Below are positions 14,738-22,556 of a stretch of 28,321 nt of DNA, in pieces (position 1 is the stretch's first letter; each line of letters opens with the position of its first letter). This DNA is from Pseudomonadota bacterium (lineage in GTDB: Bacteria > Pseudomonadota > Gammaproteobacteria > Burkholderiales > Burkholderiaceae_B): assembly GCA_023388835.1 (NCBI GenBank), contig JAEWFK010000001.1, forward strand, positions 1-28,321. The letters run 5' to 3'. The position numbers and the translations under genes were made by a program. The notes below the pieces were generated by a model. That model was given only the letters and a program-made list of their open reading frames with translations. It was not told the DNA's origin and made no database searches.

Positions 14738-15904
14738 TCAATAGGATTTGGGCAGGCCCAGGACTTTCTCGGCGATGAAGCACATGATGAGTTGTGGACT
14801 GACCGGAGCAAGACGGGGAATCAGGCTTTCTCGCAGATAGCGTTCAACGTGATATTCACGGGCGTAGCCCATCCCGCCCAGGGTCTGGACCGCGTTCTGG
14901 CACGCAGTAAAGGCGGCCTCCGCCGCGAGATACTTGGCGCTATTGGCATACGGGCCGCAAGGTTCGCCGGCATCGTAGAGCTGTGCCGCCTTCTGCACCA
15001 TGAGATCGGCCGCTTCCAGTTGCATCCACGACTGCGCCAGCGGATGCTGAATACCCTGATTCTGGCCAATGGGACGCCCGAAGACGACCCGCTCACTGGC
15101 GTATTCGGTCGCCTTTCTCAGGGCCGCATGGCCAAGCCCGACGGCCTCTGAGGCAATGAGTATCCGCTCCGGGTTCAAGCCATGCAGAATGTATTCGAAG
15201 CCTCGCCCTTCTTCACCGATGCGGTCTTCGAGCGGAATCTCCAGCCCATCAATGAACAGCATGTTGGAATCAACGGCTTTGCGGCCCATCTTGTCGATTT
15301 CGCGCACCTCGACCTTGCTGCGGTCCAGGTCGGTGTAGAACAAGGACAGCCCCTGCGTCGGCTTCTTCACCTCGGACAGTGGCGTTGTACGGGCGAGCAG
15401 CAGCATCTTGTCCGCCACCTGCGCGGTGGAGATCCAGATCTTGCGACCGTGCACCACATAGCGATCGCCCGTGCGCTCGGCGCGTGTGGTCAGACGGGTA
15501 GTGTCCAAGCCGGCATCCGGCTCCGTCACGGCGAAGCAGGCTTTCTGTTCGCCGGCGATGAGCGGCGGAAGGAAACGCTCCCGCTGCTCATCATTGCCGA
15601 AAACAACGACGGGGTTGAGACCGAAGATGTTCATATGTACTGCCGATGCACCGGCAAAACCCGCCCCTGAACGAGCAATGGTATGCATCATCAGGGCCGC
15701 CTCGCTCATGCCCAGGCCTGCGCCGCCATACGCTTCGGGCATGGCGATACCCAGCCAGCCCGCTTGTGCAAGATCGCGATGAAAATCATGGGGAAACACG
15801 CCATCGTGATCACGTGCAAGCCAATATTCATCGTCATAACGACGGCAAAGGTCTTCAATACCCGCCACCAGGGCCTTGTGTTCTTCAGTACGCATGAAAC
15901 TCAT
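14738..15904 (-). CDS. Acyl-CoA dehydrogenase
   Basis: A 388-residue flavoprotein of the acyl-CoA dehydrogenase family, which introduces a 2,3-double bond into an acyl-CoA and passes electrons to ETF. Visible motifs: 'GIAMPEAYGGAGL', the FAD/substrate segment 'CFAVTEPDAGLDTTRL', 'GRKIWISTAQVADKMLLLAR', 'GRGFEYILHGLNPERILIA', 'RVVFGRPIGQNQGIQHPLA' and 'QTLGGMGYAREYHVERYLRE'. The C-terminal position where most relatives carry the catalytic glutamate (EGT) reads 'APVSPQ' and lacks it. E246 in 'GLNPERILIA' occupies the site of the isovaleryl-CoA dehydrogenase base, so a branched or short acyl-CoA substrate is likely. The start at 15904 has AGGA at 7-bp spacing. It is the last gene of the cupin-Bug-dehydrogenase operon. 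Confidence 0.94.
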   Translation of the reverse strand: MSFMRTEEHKALVAGIEDLCRRYDDEYWLARDHDGVFPHDFHRDLAQAGWLGIAMPEAYGGAGLGMSEAALMMHTIARSGAGFAGASAVHMNIFGLNPVVVFGNDEQRERFLPPLIAGEQKACFAVTEPDAGLDTTRLTTRAERTGDRYVVHGRKIWISTAQVADKMLLLARTTPLSEVKKPTQGLSLFYTDLDRSKVEVREIDKMGRKAVDSNMLFIDGLEIPLEDRIGEEGRGFEYILHGLNPERILIASEAVGLGHAALRKATEYASERVVFGRPIGQNQGIQHPLAQSWMQLEAADLMVQKAAQLYDAGEPCGPYANSAKYLAAEAAFTACQNAVQTLGGMGYAREYHVERYLRESLIPRLAPVSPQLIMCFIAEKVLGLPKSY

Positions 15905-15982
15905 TTGAAAATCCTGCTTTCAACTGCGCCGCGAAGCGACGTCTGCAAAAAAACCGACTCCAGCACGGTGATGTACCGGGCA

Positions 15983-16984
15983 TCACTGAGGCTGCAGATT
16001 TGCTTCGCGTATCCACTTGCCCCAGAGTTCATACTGTTCCTGCACGAACTGGGCGAAGGACTCCGGCGTGCCGCTGAACGCGTCGAAGCCCAATTCGGCC
16101 AGACGCTTCTTGTTCGCCGGGTCGTTCACGATTTTGTTGATGGCGGCGTTAAGCGTACGGACGATCTCCGGATCCATACCAGCGGGGCCAAAGTAGCCGT
16201 TCCACGAATTAATGTCGAAATCCGGTACCCCTGCTTCTTCCATGGAGGGCAGATCGGGCAGCAAGGCGCTGCGCTCGGCCGTCGATACCGCCAGCGCGTT
16301 CAGGCGCCCCGCCTTCACGAAAGGCATGCCAGAAGTCACGTCGGTAAACATGAAGTCGACTTCGCCGGAGGCGAGATCGGTCAGTGCCTGCGGGGTGCCC
16401 TTGTAGGGCACGTGCAGCATTTCAGTGCCGGTTGTCGTGGCCAGTCTGCCGCCCGCCACGATTCCCGTACTGTTGCCGGTGGCGTAGGCAAGCTTGCCGG
16501 GGTTCGATAACGCCGAGTCAACCAGTTCCTTGACTGTCTTGTAAGGCCGCGTGGGGTTGGTCACAAGAATGAAGGGCAGGTTGCCTCCGCGAGCGATGGG
16601 CGTGAAATCCTTGATGGGGTCATAGCTCACATTCTTCATGAGCCATGGCGCAGCGGAATGGGAAGTATTTGTCGTGACAAACAGGGTGTAGCCATCCGGC
16701 TGAGCCCGGGCGACATAATTTGCGGCAATGGTGGCATTGGCGCCCGGCTTGTTTTCCACCACAATCGGTTGACCCAGTTCCTTGCTGAGCTCCTCAGCGA
16801 AGATGCGGCCGACGGAATCCGTACCCGACCCCGCGGGGAAAGGGACGACCAGCGTAATGGGCTTTTCAGGGTAAGCAGCCTGCGCGGGTGCGCTTCCCAT
16901 CACCAGACCCAGCGCCGCAGCGCCAACGGCCGTTGCAAGGCCGAACCCTTTCAGGGCAGGACATGAAGTTTTGTTATAGGACAT
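15983..16984 (-). CDS. Tripartite tricarboxylate transporter receptor, Bug family
   Basis: A 333-residue periplasmic receptor with a Sec signal peptide (hydrophobic core about residues 14-31, cleavage after 'AQA'). The mature start 'YPEKPITLVVPFPAGSGTD' carries the conserved ligand-loop Asp (D56). 'IVVENKPGANATIAANYVA', 'PDGYTLFVTTNTSHSA', 'HVPYKGTPQALTDLASGEV' and 'LPDLPSMEEAGVPDF' are all Bug-typical. The start at 16984 follows GGAGAC; the ATG at 17050 would add 22 non-signal residues. It lies between a cupin and an acyl-CoA dehydrogenase. No membrane subunits accompany it, so it must share a TctAB pair encoded elsewhere (the one at 11779-13766 is the only candidate in view) or act as a sensor. 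Confidence 0.93.
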   Translation of the reverse strand: MSYNKTSCPALKGFGLATAVGAAALGLVMGSAPAQAAYPEKPITLVVPFPAGSGTDSVGRIFAEELSKELGQPIVVENKPGANATIAANYVARAQPDGYTLFVTTNTSHSAAPWLMKNVSYDPIKDFTPIARGGNLPFILVTNPTRPYKTVKELVDSALSNPGKLAYATGNSTGIVAGGRLATTTGTEMLHVPYKGTPQALTDLASGEVDFMFTDVTSGMPFVKAGRLNALAVSTAERSALLPDLPSMEEAGVPDFDINSWNGYFGPAGMDPEIVRTLNAAINKIVNDPANKKRLAELGFDAFSGTPESFAQFVQEQYELWGKWIREANLQPQ

Positions 16985-17056
16985 CTTTGTCTCCGGTTCT
17001 GTTGTTGCTTCAATGACATCGCCCCTGCTGCAGGGCCCGAGTGTTGGCATACGGAT

Positions 17057-17437
17057 TCAGCGGATGACGCGTTCTGGATTTTCTTCGTAGGGGGGTGAGT
17101 AGATCACCAGCAAACGGGCGGGCGTATCACTGGTGACGGTGAAGACGTGCTTCTTGTCGGCGGGGAAAAAGCAGCAGTCGCCGGCTTCCATTGTGCCCTG
17201 CTCGCCGTCCACTTCAACAAGCGCGCTTCCTTCTAATAAGTAACAGACCTGCTCAATGCCTGGATGCGCATGCGGCATGGCGCCCTGGCCCCTTTCAATG
17301 GTGCCGGTCAGGACCTCGAGATGGCGTGCGCCCACGGTTTCCGGCGAGATGAGACGACGGTTGACGGTCCCGCTATGGTTGGCAGGCGAATAACCCGGCA
17401 CTTCGGATTCGCGGACGATCCACGATGGCTTAGACAT
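17057..17437 (-). CDS. Cupin domain-containing protein
   Basis: A 126-residue single-domain cupin. Motif 1 is 'PHAHPGIEQVCYLLEGSALV' (metal-binding His-x-His and Glu) and motif 2 is 'GDCCFFPADKKHVF' (third His). Such small cupins bind a metal and may be enzymes or small-molecule binders; the specific reaction cannot be read. The start at 17437 is favoured by GGAG 5 bp upstream; the earlier ATGs (17494, 17455) would add a poorly conserved stretch. It is the first gene of the minus operon, 72 bp ahead of the Bug receptor, and diverges from the ABC transporter operon. Confidence 0.9.
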   Translation of the reverse strand: MSKPSWIVRESEVPGYSPANHSGTVNRRLISPETVGARHLEVLTGTIERGQGAMPHAHPGIEQVCYLLEGSALVEVDGEQGTMEAGDCCFFPADKKHVFTVTSDTPARLLVIYSPPYEENPERVIR

Positions 17438-17661
17438 TACTGCTCCAAAATTCATAAGTATGAAAATGATTTTACCAGCGTGAATATCGTACACGACCTC
17501 GCATTTACCCCTAGGCGTCCGATGGCCCGCCGGCGCCCGATCCGGGGCAACCCGATATAATCGATCACTTCGGCCGGCTGGACCGCTTGGAACGTCAGCC
17601 GCTTTGCCTTGCCCGCCGTATATGGCGCCCGTGACCTTTCGTGCTCAGCACTATCGAATCA
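17438..17661. promoter_or_regulatory. Divergent promoter region, cupin operon / ABC operon
   Basis: On the plus strand TATAAT (17556-17561) is a perfect -10 box for the ABC operon, although no good -35 lies 16-18 bp upstream; it is 100 bp before the chosen ATG. On the minus strand an AT-rich stretch around 17455-17485 contains TACTTA and TAAAAT, with TTCACG upstream of the former as a loose -35, which could serve the cupin operon. The rest is GC-rich with no clear operator. Confidence 0.5.
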
Positions 17662-18465
17662 ATGAAGAAACTGACTGGTATTCTCCTCGCCTCCGCCACT
17701 GTGCTGCTCGCCGCTTGCGGCCCCAACGGCAACGACAGCAAAACGGCCGAGTCCGCCGCTCCGGCGCCCGCACAAGCGCGCAAGATCGTGGTTGGCCTGG
17801 ACGATAACTTCCCGCCCATGGGTTTCCGCGACGAGAAGAATCAGTTGGTGGGCTTCGACATCGATCTGGCGCGTGAAGCCACGAAGCGCCTGGGCATGGA
17901 AGTCGAATTCAAGTCCATCGACTGGAGCGCAAAGGAAGCCGAACTGAACGGCAAGCGCGTGGACGTTCTCTGGAATGGTCTGACCATCACCGAAGAAAGA
18001 AAGAAGAACATCAATTTCACCCAGCCCTACATGGCCAACCACCAGATCATCGTGGTGGCCGCCGCATCGCCCATCCAGACCAAGGATGACTTGGCCGGCC
18101 GCGTAGTGGGTGCCCAGGAAGGCAGCAGCGCCGTCGACGCCATGAAGAAGGACGCCGACGTCTTCTCGAGCTTCAAGGAACTCAAGACCTTTGGCGACAA
18201 TGTGACCGCGCTGATGGACCTGTCCACCGGCCGCCTGGATGCCGTGGTGCTCGATGAAGTCGTGGGCCGCTATCTCGCCGACAAGCGCAAGGGCGAGTAC
18301 CGCGTTCTGGAAGACAACTTCGGAACGGAAGACTATGGCGTCGGCGTGCGTCTGGACGACACCGAGCTGCGTGAGCAGCTCGACAAGACGCTTGCTGACA
18401 TGAAGCAGGACGGCACCGCCGGCCGTATCGCCACCGAATGGTTCGGCGCGGACATCATTAAATAA
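17662..18465 (+). CDS. Amino-acid ABC transporter substrate-binding lipoprotein (family 3)
   Basis: A 267-residue receptor anchored as a lipoprotein: signal 'MKKLTGILLASATVLLAAC' ends in a lipobox (LAAC). The mature part follows the family-3 pattern for polar amino acids: 'VVGLDDNFPPMGFRDEKNQL', 'GFDIDLAREATKRLGMEVEF', 'WSAKEAELNGKRVDVLWNGL', 'TEERKKNINFTQPYM', 'VGAQEGSSAVDAM' and 'GRLDAVVLDEVVG'. The ATG at 17662 is chosen because the signal peptide starts there; a GTG at 17641 is also open. It is the first gene of a three-gene importer. The exact amino acid bound is unknown. Confidence 0.94.
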   Translation: MKKLTGILLASATVLLAACGPNGNDSKTAESAAPAPAQARKIVVGLDDNFPPMGFRDEKNQLVGFDIDLAREATKRLGMEVEFKSIDWSAKEAELNGKRVDVLWNGLTITEERKKNINFTQPYMANHQIIVVAAASPIQTKDDLAGRVVGAQEGSSAVDAMKKDADVFSSFKELKTFGDNVTALMDLSTGRLDAVVLDEVVGRYLADKRKGEYRVLEDNFGTEDYGVGVRLDDTELREQLDKTLADMKQDGTAGRIATEWFGADIIK

Positions 18466-18516
18466 ACGGTTCATAACGGCCCGACTTTTACGCAAGCGCG
18501 CGGCTGCAGCCACAGC

Positions 18517-19170
18517 ATGGATTATGTTCTTTCTCTGATCGGGCCGATGATGGACGGAGCGAAAGTCACGCTTTCGCTCTTCTTCATCACCCTGATTCTG
18601 TCCGTCCCGCTGGGACTGGCGCTCGCCCTGGCGCGCATTTCCAAATGGCCGTTGCTCAGTACGGCCGTGAACGGCTATATCTGGCTGATGCGCGGCACGC
18701 CGCTCATGCTGCAGTTGCTGTTCGTCTATTTCGCCCTCCCCTTTGTGCCCGTGATCGGGGTACGGCTGCCTGATTTTCCGGCTGCCGTGGTGGCCTTCGC
18801 GCTGAACTACGCGGCCTACTTTGCCGAGATCTTCCGCGCGGGCATCCAGTCCGTCGACCGCGGCCAGTATGAAGGCAGCAAGGTGTTGGGCCTGACCTAT
18901 CTCCAGACGCTACGGCGCATCGTGCTGCCGCAGATGGTGCGCCGGGTGCTGCCGCCCATGAGCAACGAGACCATCACGCTGGTGAAGGACACGTCGCTGA
19001 TCTATGTGCTGGCGCTCAACGATATTCTGCGGACGGCCCGCGGCATCGTGCAGCGCGATTTCACCACCACGCCGTTCCTCGTTGCGGCGGTCTTCTATCT
19101 GCTCATGACGCTGGTGCTCACGTGGTTCTTCCAGCGCATGGAAAAACGCTATGCCAAATTCGATGAGTAG
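18517..19170 (+). CDS. Amino-acid ABC transporter permease
   Basis: A 217-residue inner-membrane subunit of the HisM/GlnP type with about five helices. It shows 'WLMRGTPLMLQLLFVYFALP', 'NYAAYFAEIFRAGIQSVDRG' and the cytoplasmic coupling (EAA) loop 'EGSKVLGLTYLQTLRRIVLP'. Only one permease gene is present, so it probably works as a homodimer. It lies 51 bp after the receptor gene, and its end overlaps the ATPase gene by 8 bp. Confidence 0.95.
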   Translation: MDYVLSLIGPMMDGAKVTLSLFFITLILSVPLGLALALARISKWPLLSTAVNGYIWLMRGTPLMLQLLFVYFALPFVPVIGVRLPDFPAAVVAFALNYAAYFAEIFRAGIQSVDRGQYEGSKVLGLTYLQTLRRIVLPQMVRRVLPPMSNETITLVKDTSLIYVLALNDILRTARGIVQRDFTTTPFLVAAVFYLLMTLVLTWFFQRMEKRYAKFDE

Positions 19171-19963
19171 CGGCATGCCTTCCGTCTCGTCCTCCGACCC
19201 TCGGCGCATCATGATCGAAGCCGACGGCATCACCAAGTCGTTTGGCGCCATGCGCGTGCTCGAGGGTGTATCGCTCACCCTGCGCAAGGGCGAGGTCGTG
19301 GCCATCATCGGCCCCTCGGGTTCCGGCAAAAGCACCTTTCTGCGCTGCCTGAACCACCTGGAGATCATCGACGGCGGCAGCATCACCGTGGAGGGCGAAT
19401 CGCTCGCCACCGCCGAGCCGGGTGCACCCAGCCGTTACGCGAGCGAGCCGGACGTGCGCCGCATCTGCCGCAAGATGGGCATGGTGTTCCAATCGTTCAA
19501 CCTCTTCCCTCACATGACGGTGCTCGAAAACATCATCGAAGCCCCCATGACCGTCAAGCGCCAGCCGCGCAGCGTTGCCGTCCCCAAGGCGGAAGCGCTG
19601 CTGGAGAAGGTGGGGCTGCAGGCCAAACGCGACAGTTACCCCGGCCGACTGTCCGGCGGCCAGAAGCAGCGCGTTGCGATCGCCCGAGCGCTCGCCATGG
19701 AGCCGGAGATCATGCTATTCGACGAACCCACTTCCGCGCTCGACCCGGAACTCACCGTTGAAGTCTTGCGCACCATGAGACAGCTGGCCGAGGAACACAT
19801 GACCATGCTGGTGGTCACGCACGAAATGGGCTTCGCCCGCGAAGTCGCCCATCGGGTGATCTTCATGGACCAGGGACGCATCGTGGAATCGGCAGAGTCC
19901 GCCCGCTTCTTCGATTCGCCCCAGCACGAACGGACCCGCGCCTTCCTGGGGCAGATGCTTTAA
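19163..19963 (+). CDS. Amino-acid ABC transporter ATP-binding protein
   Basis: A 266-residue ATPase of the polar amino acid uptake type (HisP/GlnQ). Walker A is 'GPSGSGKST' (50-58), the Q-loop is in 'MVFQSFNLFPHMTV', the signature is 'LSGGQKQRVAIARAL', Walker B is 'IMLFDEPTSALDPEL' and the switch His is in 'VVTHEMGFAREVA'. A small insertion ('LATAEPGAPSRYASEPD') before the Q-loop is a common variation. ATG 19163 overlaps the permease stop in the form ATGAGTAG; ATGs at 19151 and 19175 are alternatives. It powers the importer formed with the two preceding genes. Confidence 0.95.
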   Translation: MSSGMPSVSSSDPRRIMIEADGITKSFGAMRVLEGVSLTLRKGEVVAIIGPSGSGKSTFLRCLNHLEIIDGGSITVEGESLATAEPGAPSRYASEPDVRRICRKMGMVFQSFNLFPHMTVLENIIEAPMTVKRQPRSVAVPKAEALLEKVGLQAKRDSYPGRLSGGQKQRVAIARALAMEPEIMLFDEPTSALDPELTVEVLRTMRQLAEEHMTMLVVTHEMGFAREVAHRVIFMDQGRIVESAESARFFDSPQHERTRAFLGQML

Positions 19964-20002
19964 GGCCCGCTCGCCTGAGCCGCCACGGCGCCGGGCAGCA
20001 GC

Positions 20003-20033
20003 GATCTCCGGCATACTGAAGCCTTCGGAGATC
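20003..20033. repeat. 8-bp inverted repeat upstream of DUF445 gene
   Basis: GATCTCCG (20003-20010) and CGGAGATC (20026-20033) are perfect complements with a 15-bp centre containing CATACT. It may be a stem ending the ABC operon transcript or an operator around the promoter of the DUF445 gene, which starts 23 bp later. No U-run follows. Confidence 0.5.
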
Positions 20034-20056
20034 AATCGGGGCAGCGGAGCGCCACC

Positions 20057-21361
20057 ATGTCCACAGACATTCCTTCCGCTACAAAGGATATACGGCACGA
20101 CGCTGCGGCCAGTACCGAGAGCAAACGCCGCAAGCTGCGTATCGCCCGACGCCGCGCCACCGGGCTACTGGTCATGTCGGCCATCGTCTATGTACTGGCC
20201 ACCCGCTACGGCCGTCTGCATGGCTCGCTCGAATGGGTGGCCGCCTTCACCGAAGCCGCCATGGTGGGTGCGCTGGCGGATTGGTACGCCGTCGTGGCGC
20301 TCTTCCGTCACCCGCTTGGACTGCGGCGCATGCCGCATACCGCCATCATCCCGCGGAACAAGGATCGGATCGCCGACAATCTTGGAGAGTTCGTCCAGGG
20401 AGAGTTTTTTTCCGCTGAGCGCATCGTGTCCGTCGTCGATGCCGTCGACCCGGCGAAACGCGCAGCGACCTGGCTGCGCCGGCCTGAAAATGCGCATCGT
20501 GCGGCGAACTGGATGCGTATCGCCCTTCGCAATGCCGGCAGCGTACTGAACGAGAGCGAAGTGCACGGCTACCTGCGGCTCTCGGTTTCCCGCCATATCA
20601 TGTCCACCGATCTTGCCGGCCTGGCCGGCAGGGTCCTGGCAAGCCTGACGCGCAGCGGACGGCACCAGGAAGTCCTGGATTTGATTCTGCAGTACATGGC
20701 CGGGCAACTGAAACGGCCCGAACTGCAGGATTCCCTCAATATCCTGATGGCCGAGAAGATGCCTCTGTACTTCCAGCGCCTGAAGCACTGGGCGGGGACC
20801 AAGGGCGGCTCCTTCACCGCCCGCACCATCGCGGAACTGCTGGAAGAAATCCATCAAGACCCCGCGCACCCCTTGCGGGGGCATTTTGATGCCTGGCTGG
20901 AGGAATTCATCGGGAAGCTGCATACCGACCCTGGATACCGTTACCGGCTGGAGCAGCTCACGCGGAAGATGGCGGAACACCCGGCGCTCACCCGGTACGT
21001 GGACGAAGTATGGGGTGAATGGAAGGCCGCACTGAGCCGGGACCTCGACGCGGAAGACTCAAGGATCGAAAGCTTTATCGCCGGCCAGATCGTCCGTTTC
21101 GGCGACGTGCTGGAGCAAGACGGGGCGATGCGCGACTGGGTGAACGAGCGGGCGCGGCGCTATGCGCCGCAACTGGTCGACCGCTACCGGGTCCGGCTCG
21201 GCCGCTTCATTGCCGACAAGATGAAGGAATGGAACGAGACCGAACTTGTGGATAAGCTGGAACTGAACATTGGCGCGGACCTGCAGTACATCCGCATCAA
21301 CGGCGCACTGGTCGGCGGCGCCGTCGGGCTGATCATCCACGCCGTATCGAAATACCTCTAG
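20057..21361 (+). CDS. DUF445 family membrane protein (YjiN-like)
   Basis: A 434-residue protein of the DUF445 family, related to E. coli YjiN; the function is not established. A basic N-terminus ('SKRRKLRIARRRATG') precedes a hydrophobic segment at about 35-50. The conserved 'AFTEAAMVGALADWYAVVAL' and 'FRHPLGLRRMPHTAIIP' follow, then 'NKDRIADNLGEFVQGEFF'. A long helical middle (about 130-400) leads to a C-terminal membrane segment 'GGAVGLIIHAVSKYL'. The ends are in the membrane and the helical body is probably periplasmic or cytoplasmic. It stands alone and converges on the FUSC gene with only 15 bp between stop codons. Confidence 0.9.
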   Translation: MSTDIPSATKDIRHDAAASTESKRRKLRIARRRATGLLVMSAIVYVLATRYGRLHGSLEWVAAFTEAAMVGALADWYAVVALFRHPLGLRRMPHTAIIPRNKDRIADNLGEFVQGEFFSAERIVSVVDAVDPAKRAATWLRRPENAHRAANWMRIALRNAGSVLNESEVHGYLRLSVSRHIMSTDLAGLAGRVLASLTRSGRHQEVLDLILQYMAGQLKRPELQDSLNILMAEKMPLYFQRLKHWAGTKGGSFTARTIAELLEEIHQDPAHPLRGHFDAWLEEFIGKLHTDPGYRYRLEQLTRKMAEHPALTRYVDEVWGEWKAALSRDLDAEDSRIESFIAGQIVRFGDVLEQDGAMRDWVNERARRYAPQLVDRYRVRLGRFIADKMKEWNETELVDKLELNIGADLQYIRINGALVGGAVGLIIHAVSKYL

Positions 21362-21376
21362 GTTCGACCAGGCCGC

Positions 21377-22525
21377 CTACCGCTCCAACCGCTGTTTCCG
21401 GTCCAGGCGGGCCAGGTGCCGGCGATCATCCAGAGTCGAAAAGACCACCGCCAGCACGATACCGATCACTGCGCCCAGCATGGTGTCGAAGACCCGTTCA
21501 ATCGACATTTCTGTTGCGACGGCCACGGGCGCCGCCAGATAGGTCATCAGCAAGGCCATAGGTGTAATGGTGATCTGTCCCAGGGCATAGTTGTAGCCGA
21601 TGATGACTTCAGTGATGAACTGGAAAGCCACCACCGCCGCCACGATCGCCCAGAACGGCGGCTCCATCGAAAGAATCAACCAGACGAGCAAGGCGCCCAC
21701 CATAGTGCCAGCCATACGCTGCAAGGCGCGATGCATGGTGATATGCAAATGTGCGCCCTGCATCACCGCCGTGGCGCCGATGGCCGCCCATGACGGATGG
21801 TTCCATCCAGCCGCATGCGCAATCAGTGCTGCGGCGAAAGCCCCGATACCAATACGAAAGCCCGCCAGCAGCAAGTGGCTGAAGGGGCGGTGGGGTTCGT
21901 TCGGAGGCGCGCTGCGGGCCAGCTCACGCAAGCGCAGGAAATCCGTGGCGGAGGTCACGAGCCAGGCTGCGACACCTCCAGTCGCCGTCGCGAGAGTGCG
22001 CTCCGTGACCACAGCCCAGGACTCCACCGGCGTCATGGCGGCACCGGCGGCAAAGACAATGATCACCGCGCCCGGCCCCCCGAGCCTCCAGTAGTTGAAC
22101 GCGACGGTGGTCGCGCCCGCGATGAAGGCCACCACCAGCACCACCATGAAGGCCGGCGCGCCCAGGCGCGAAGTCAGGGAGGTAAGAAGCACAGCTGCCG
22201 TGAGCATGGCCGCGCATATCCAGACCACGCCATGGCGCTTGAGCAAAGGCGCGAAGCGCCCGAAGAGAGCGGCCAGTGCGCCCAGGGCCGCGAAGCCCAC
22301 GAGATGAGGCCACTGAGAGTGCCGGATCAGGAGAATGGCAAGGAATAGCGCAAGTGCTGCCTGAAGTCCGGCCACACAACCCAGCCAGGGCGACGGATGC
22401 ACGTTGAGCCGCAGACTGGCCCGAAGCTGATGGGACGACAACAGCCGCCGTGCGGAGGCTCGGCGCGCCGTCAGGGCCCGGCGCCGAGCGGCGAGCCGGC
22501 GACGACGCGCCTTGTTTGGCCGCAT
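21377..22525 (-). CDS. FUSC family membrane protein
   Basis: A 382-residue membrane protein with the fusaric-acid-resistance-like (FUSC) layout: two blocks of hydrophobic helices (about 49-200 and 222-365) separated by a short cytoplasmic stretch. The second block begins 'FRIGIGAFAAALIAHAAGWN' and 'HPSWAAIGATAVMQG', followed by 'RMAGTMVGALL', a FUSC hallmark. FUSC proteins are linked to export of aromatic acids and similar compounds; the substrate is unknown. The first 31 residues hold 12 arginines, which is unusual. ATG 22525 follows CAGGAGGA directly. It is the last gene of the gltS-TAXI-FUSC operon, 31 bp after the TAXI gene. Confidence 0.88.
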   Translation of the reverse strand: MRPNKARRRRLAARRRALTARRASARRLLSSHQLRASLRLNVHPSPWLGCVAGLQAALALFLAILLIRHSQWPHLVGFAALGALAALFGRFAPLLKRHGVVWICAAMLTAAVLLTSLTSRLGAPAFMVVLVVAFIAGATTVAFNYWRLGGPGAVIIVFAAGAAMTPVESWAVVTERTLATATGGVAAWLVTSATDFLRLRELARSAPPNEPHRPFSHLLLAGFRIGIGAFAAALIAHAAGWNHPSWAAIGATAVMQGAHLHITMHRALQRMAGTMVGALLVWLILSMEPPFWAIVAAVVAFQFITEVIIGYNYALGQITITPMALLMTYLAAPVAVATEMSIERVFDTMLGAVIGIVLAVVFSTLDDRRHLARLDRKQRLER

Positions 22526-22556
22526 GAAGTCCTCCTGTGGCTGCATTCCTCGAACG

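Noticed and set aside
15947..15986. Possible intrinsic terminator after the Bug gene (GTGATG/CATCAC stem and a later run of seven U on the minus strand)
   Set aside because: The stem is only 6 bp and the U-run lies 14 nt away from it, so the geometry does not fit a functional intrinsic terminator.
17455..17485. Fur-box-like AT-rich stretch (GAAAATGATTTT) upstream of the cupin gene
   Set aside because: Only a short partial match to the 19-bp consensus, and neither flanking operon is an iron-uptake system.
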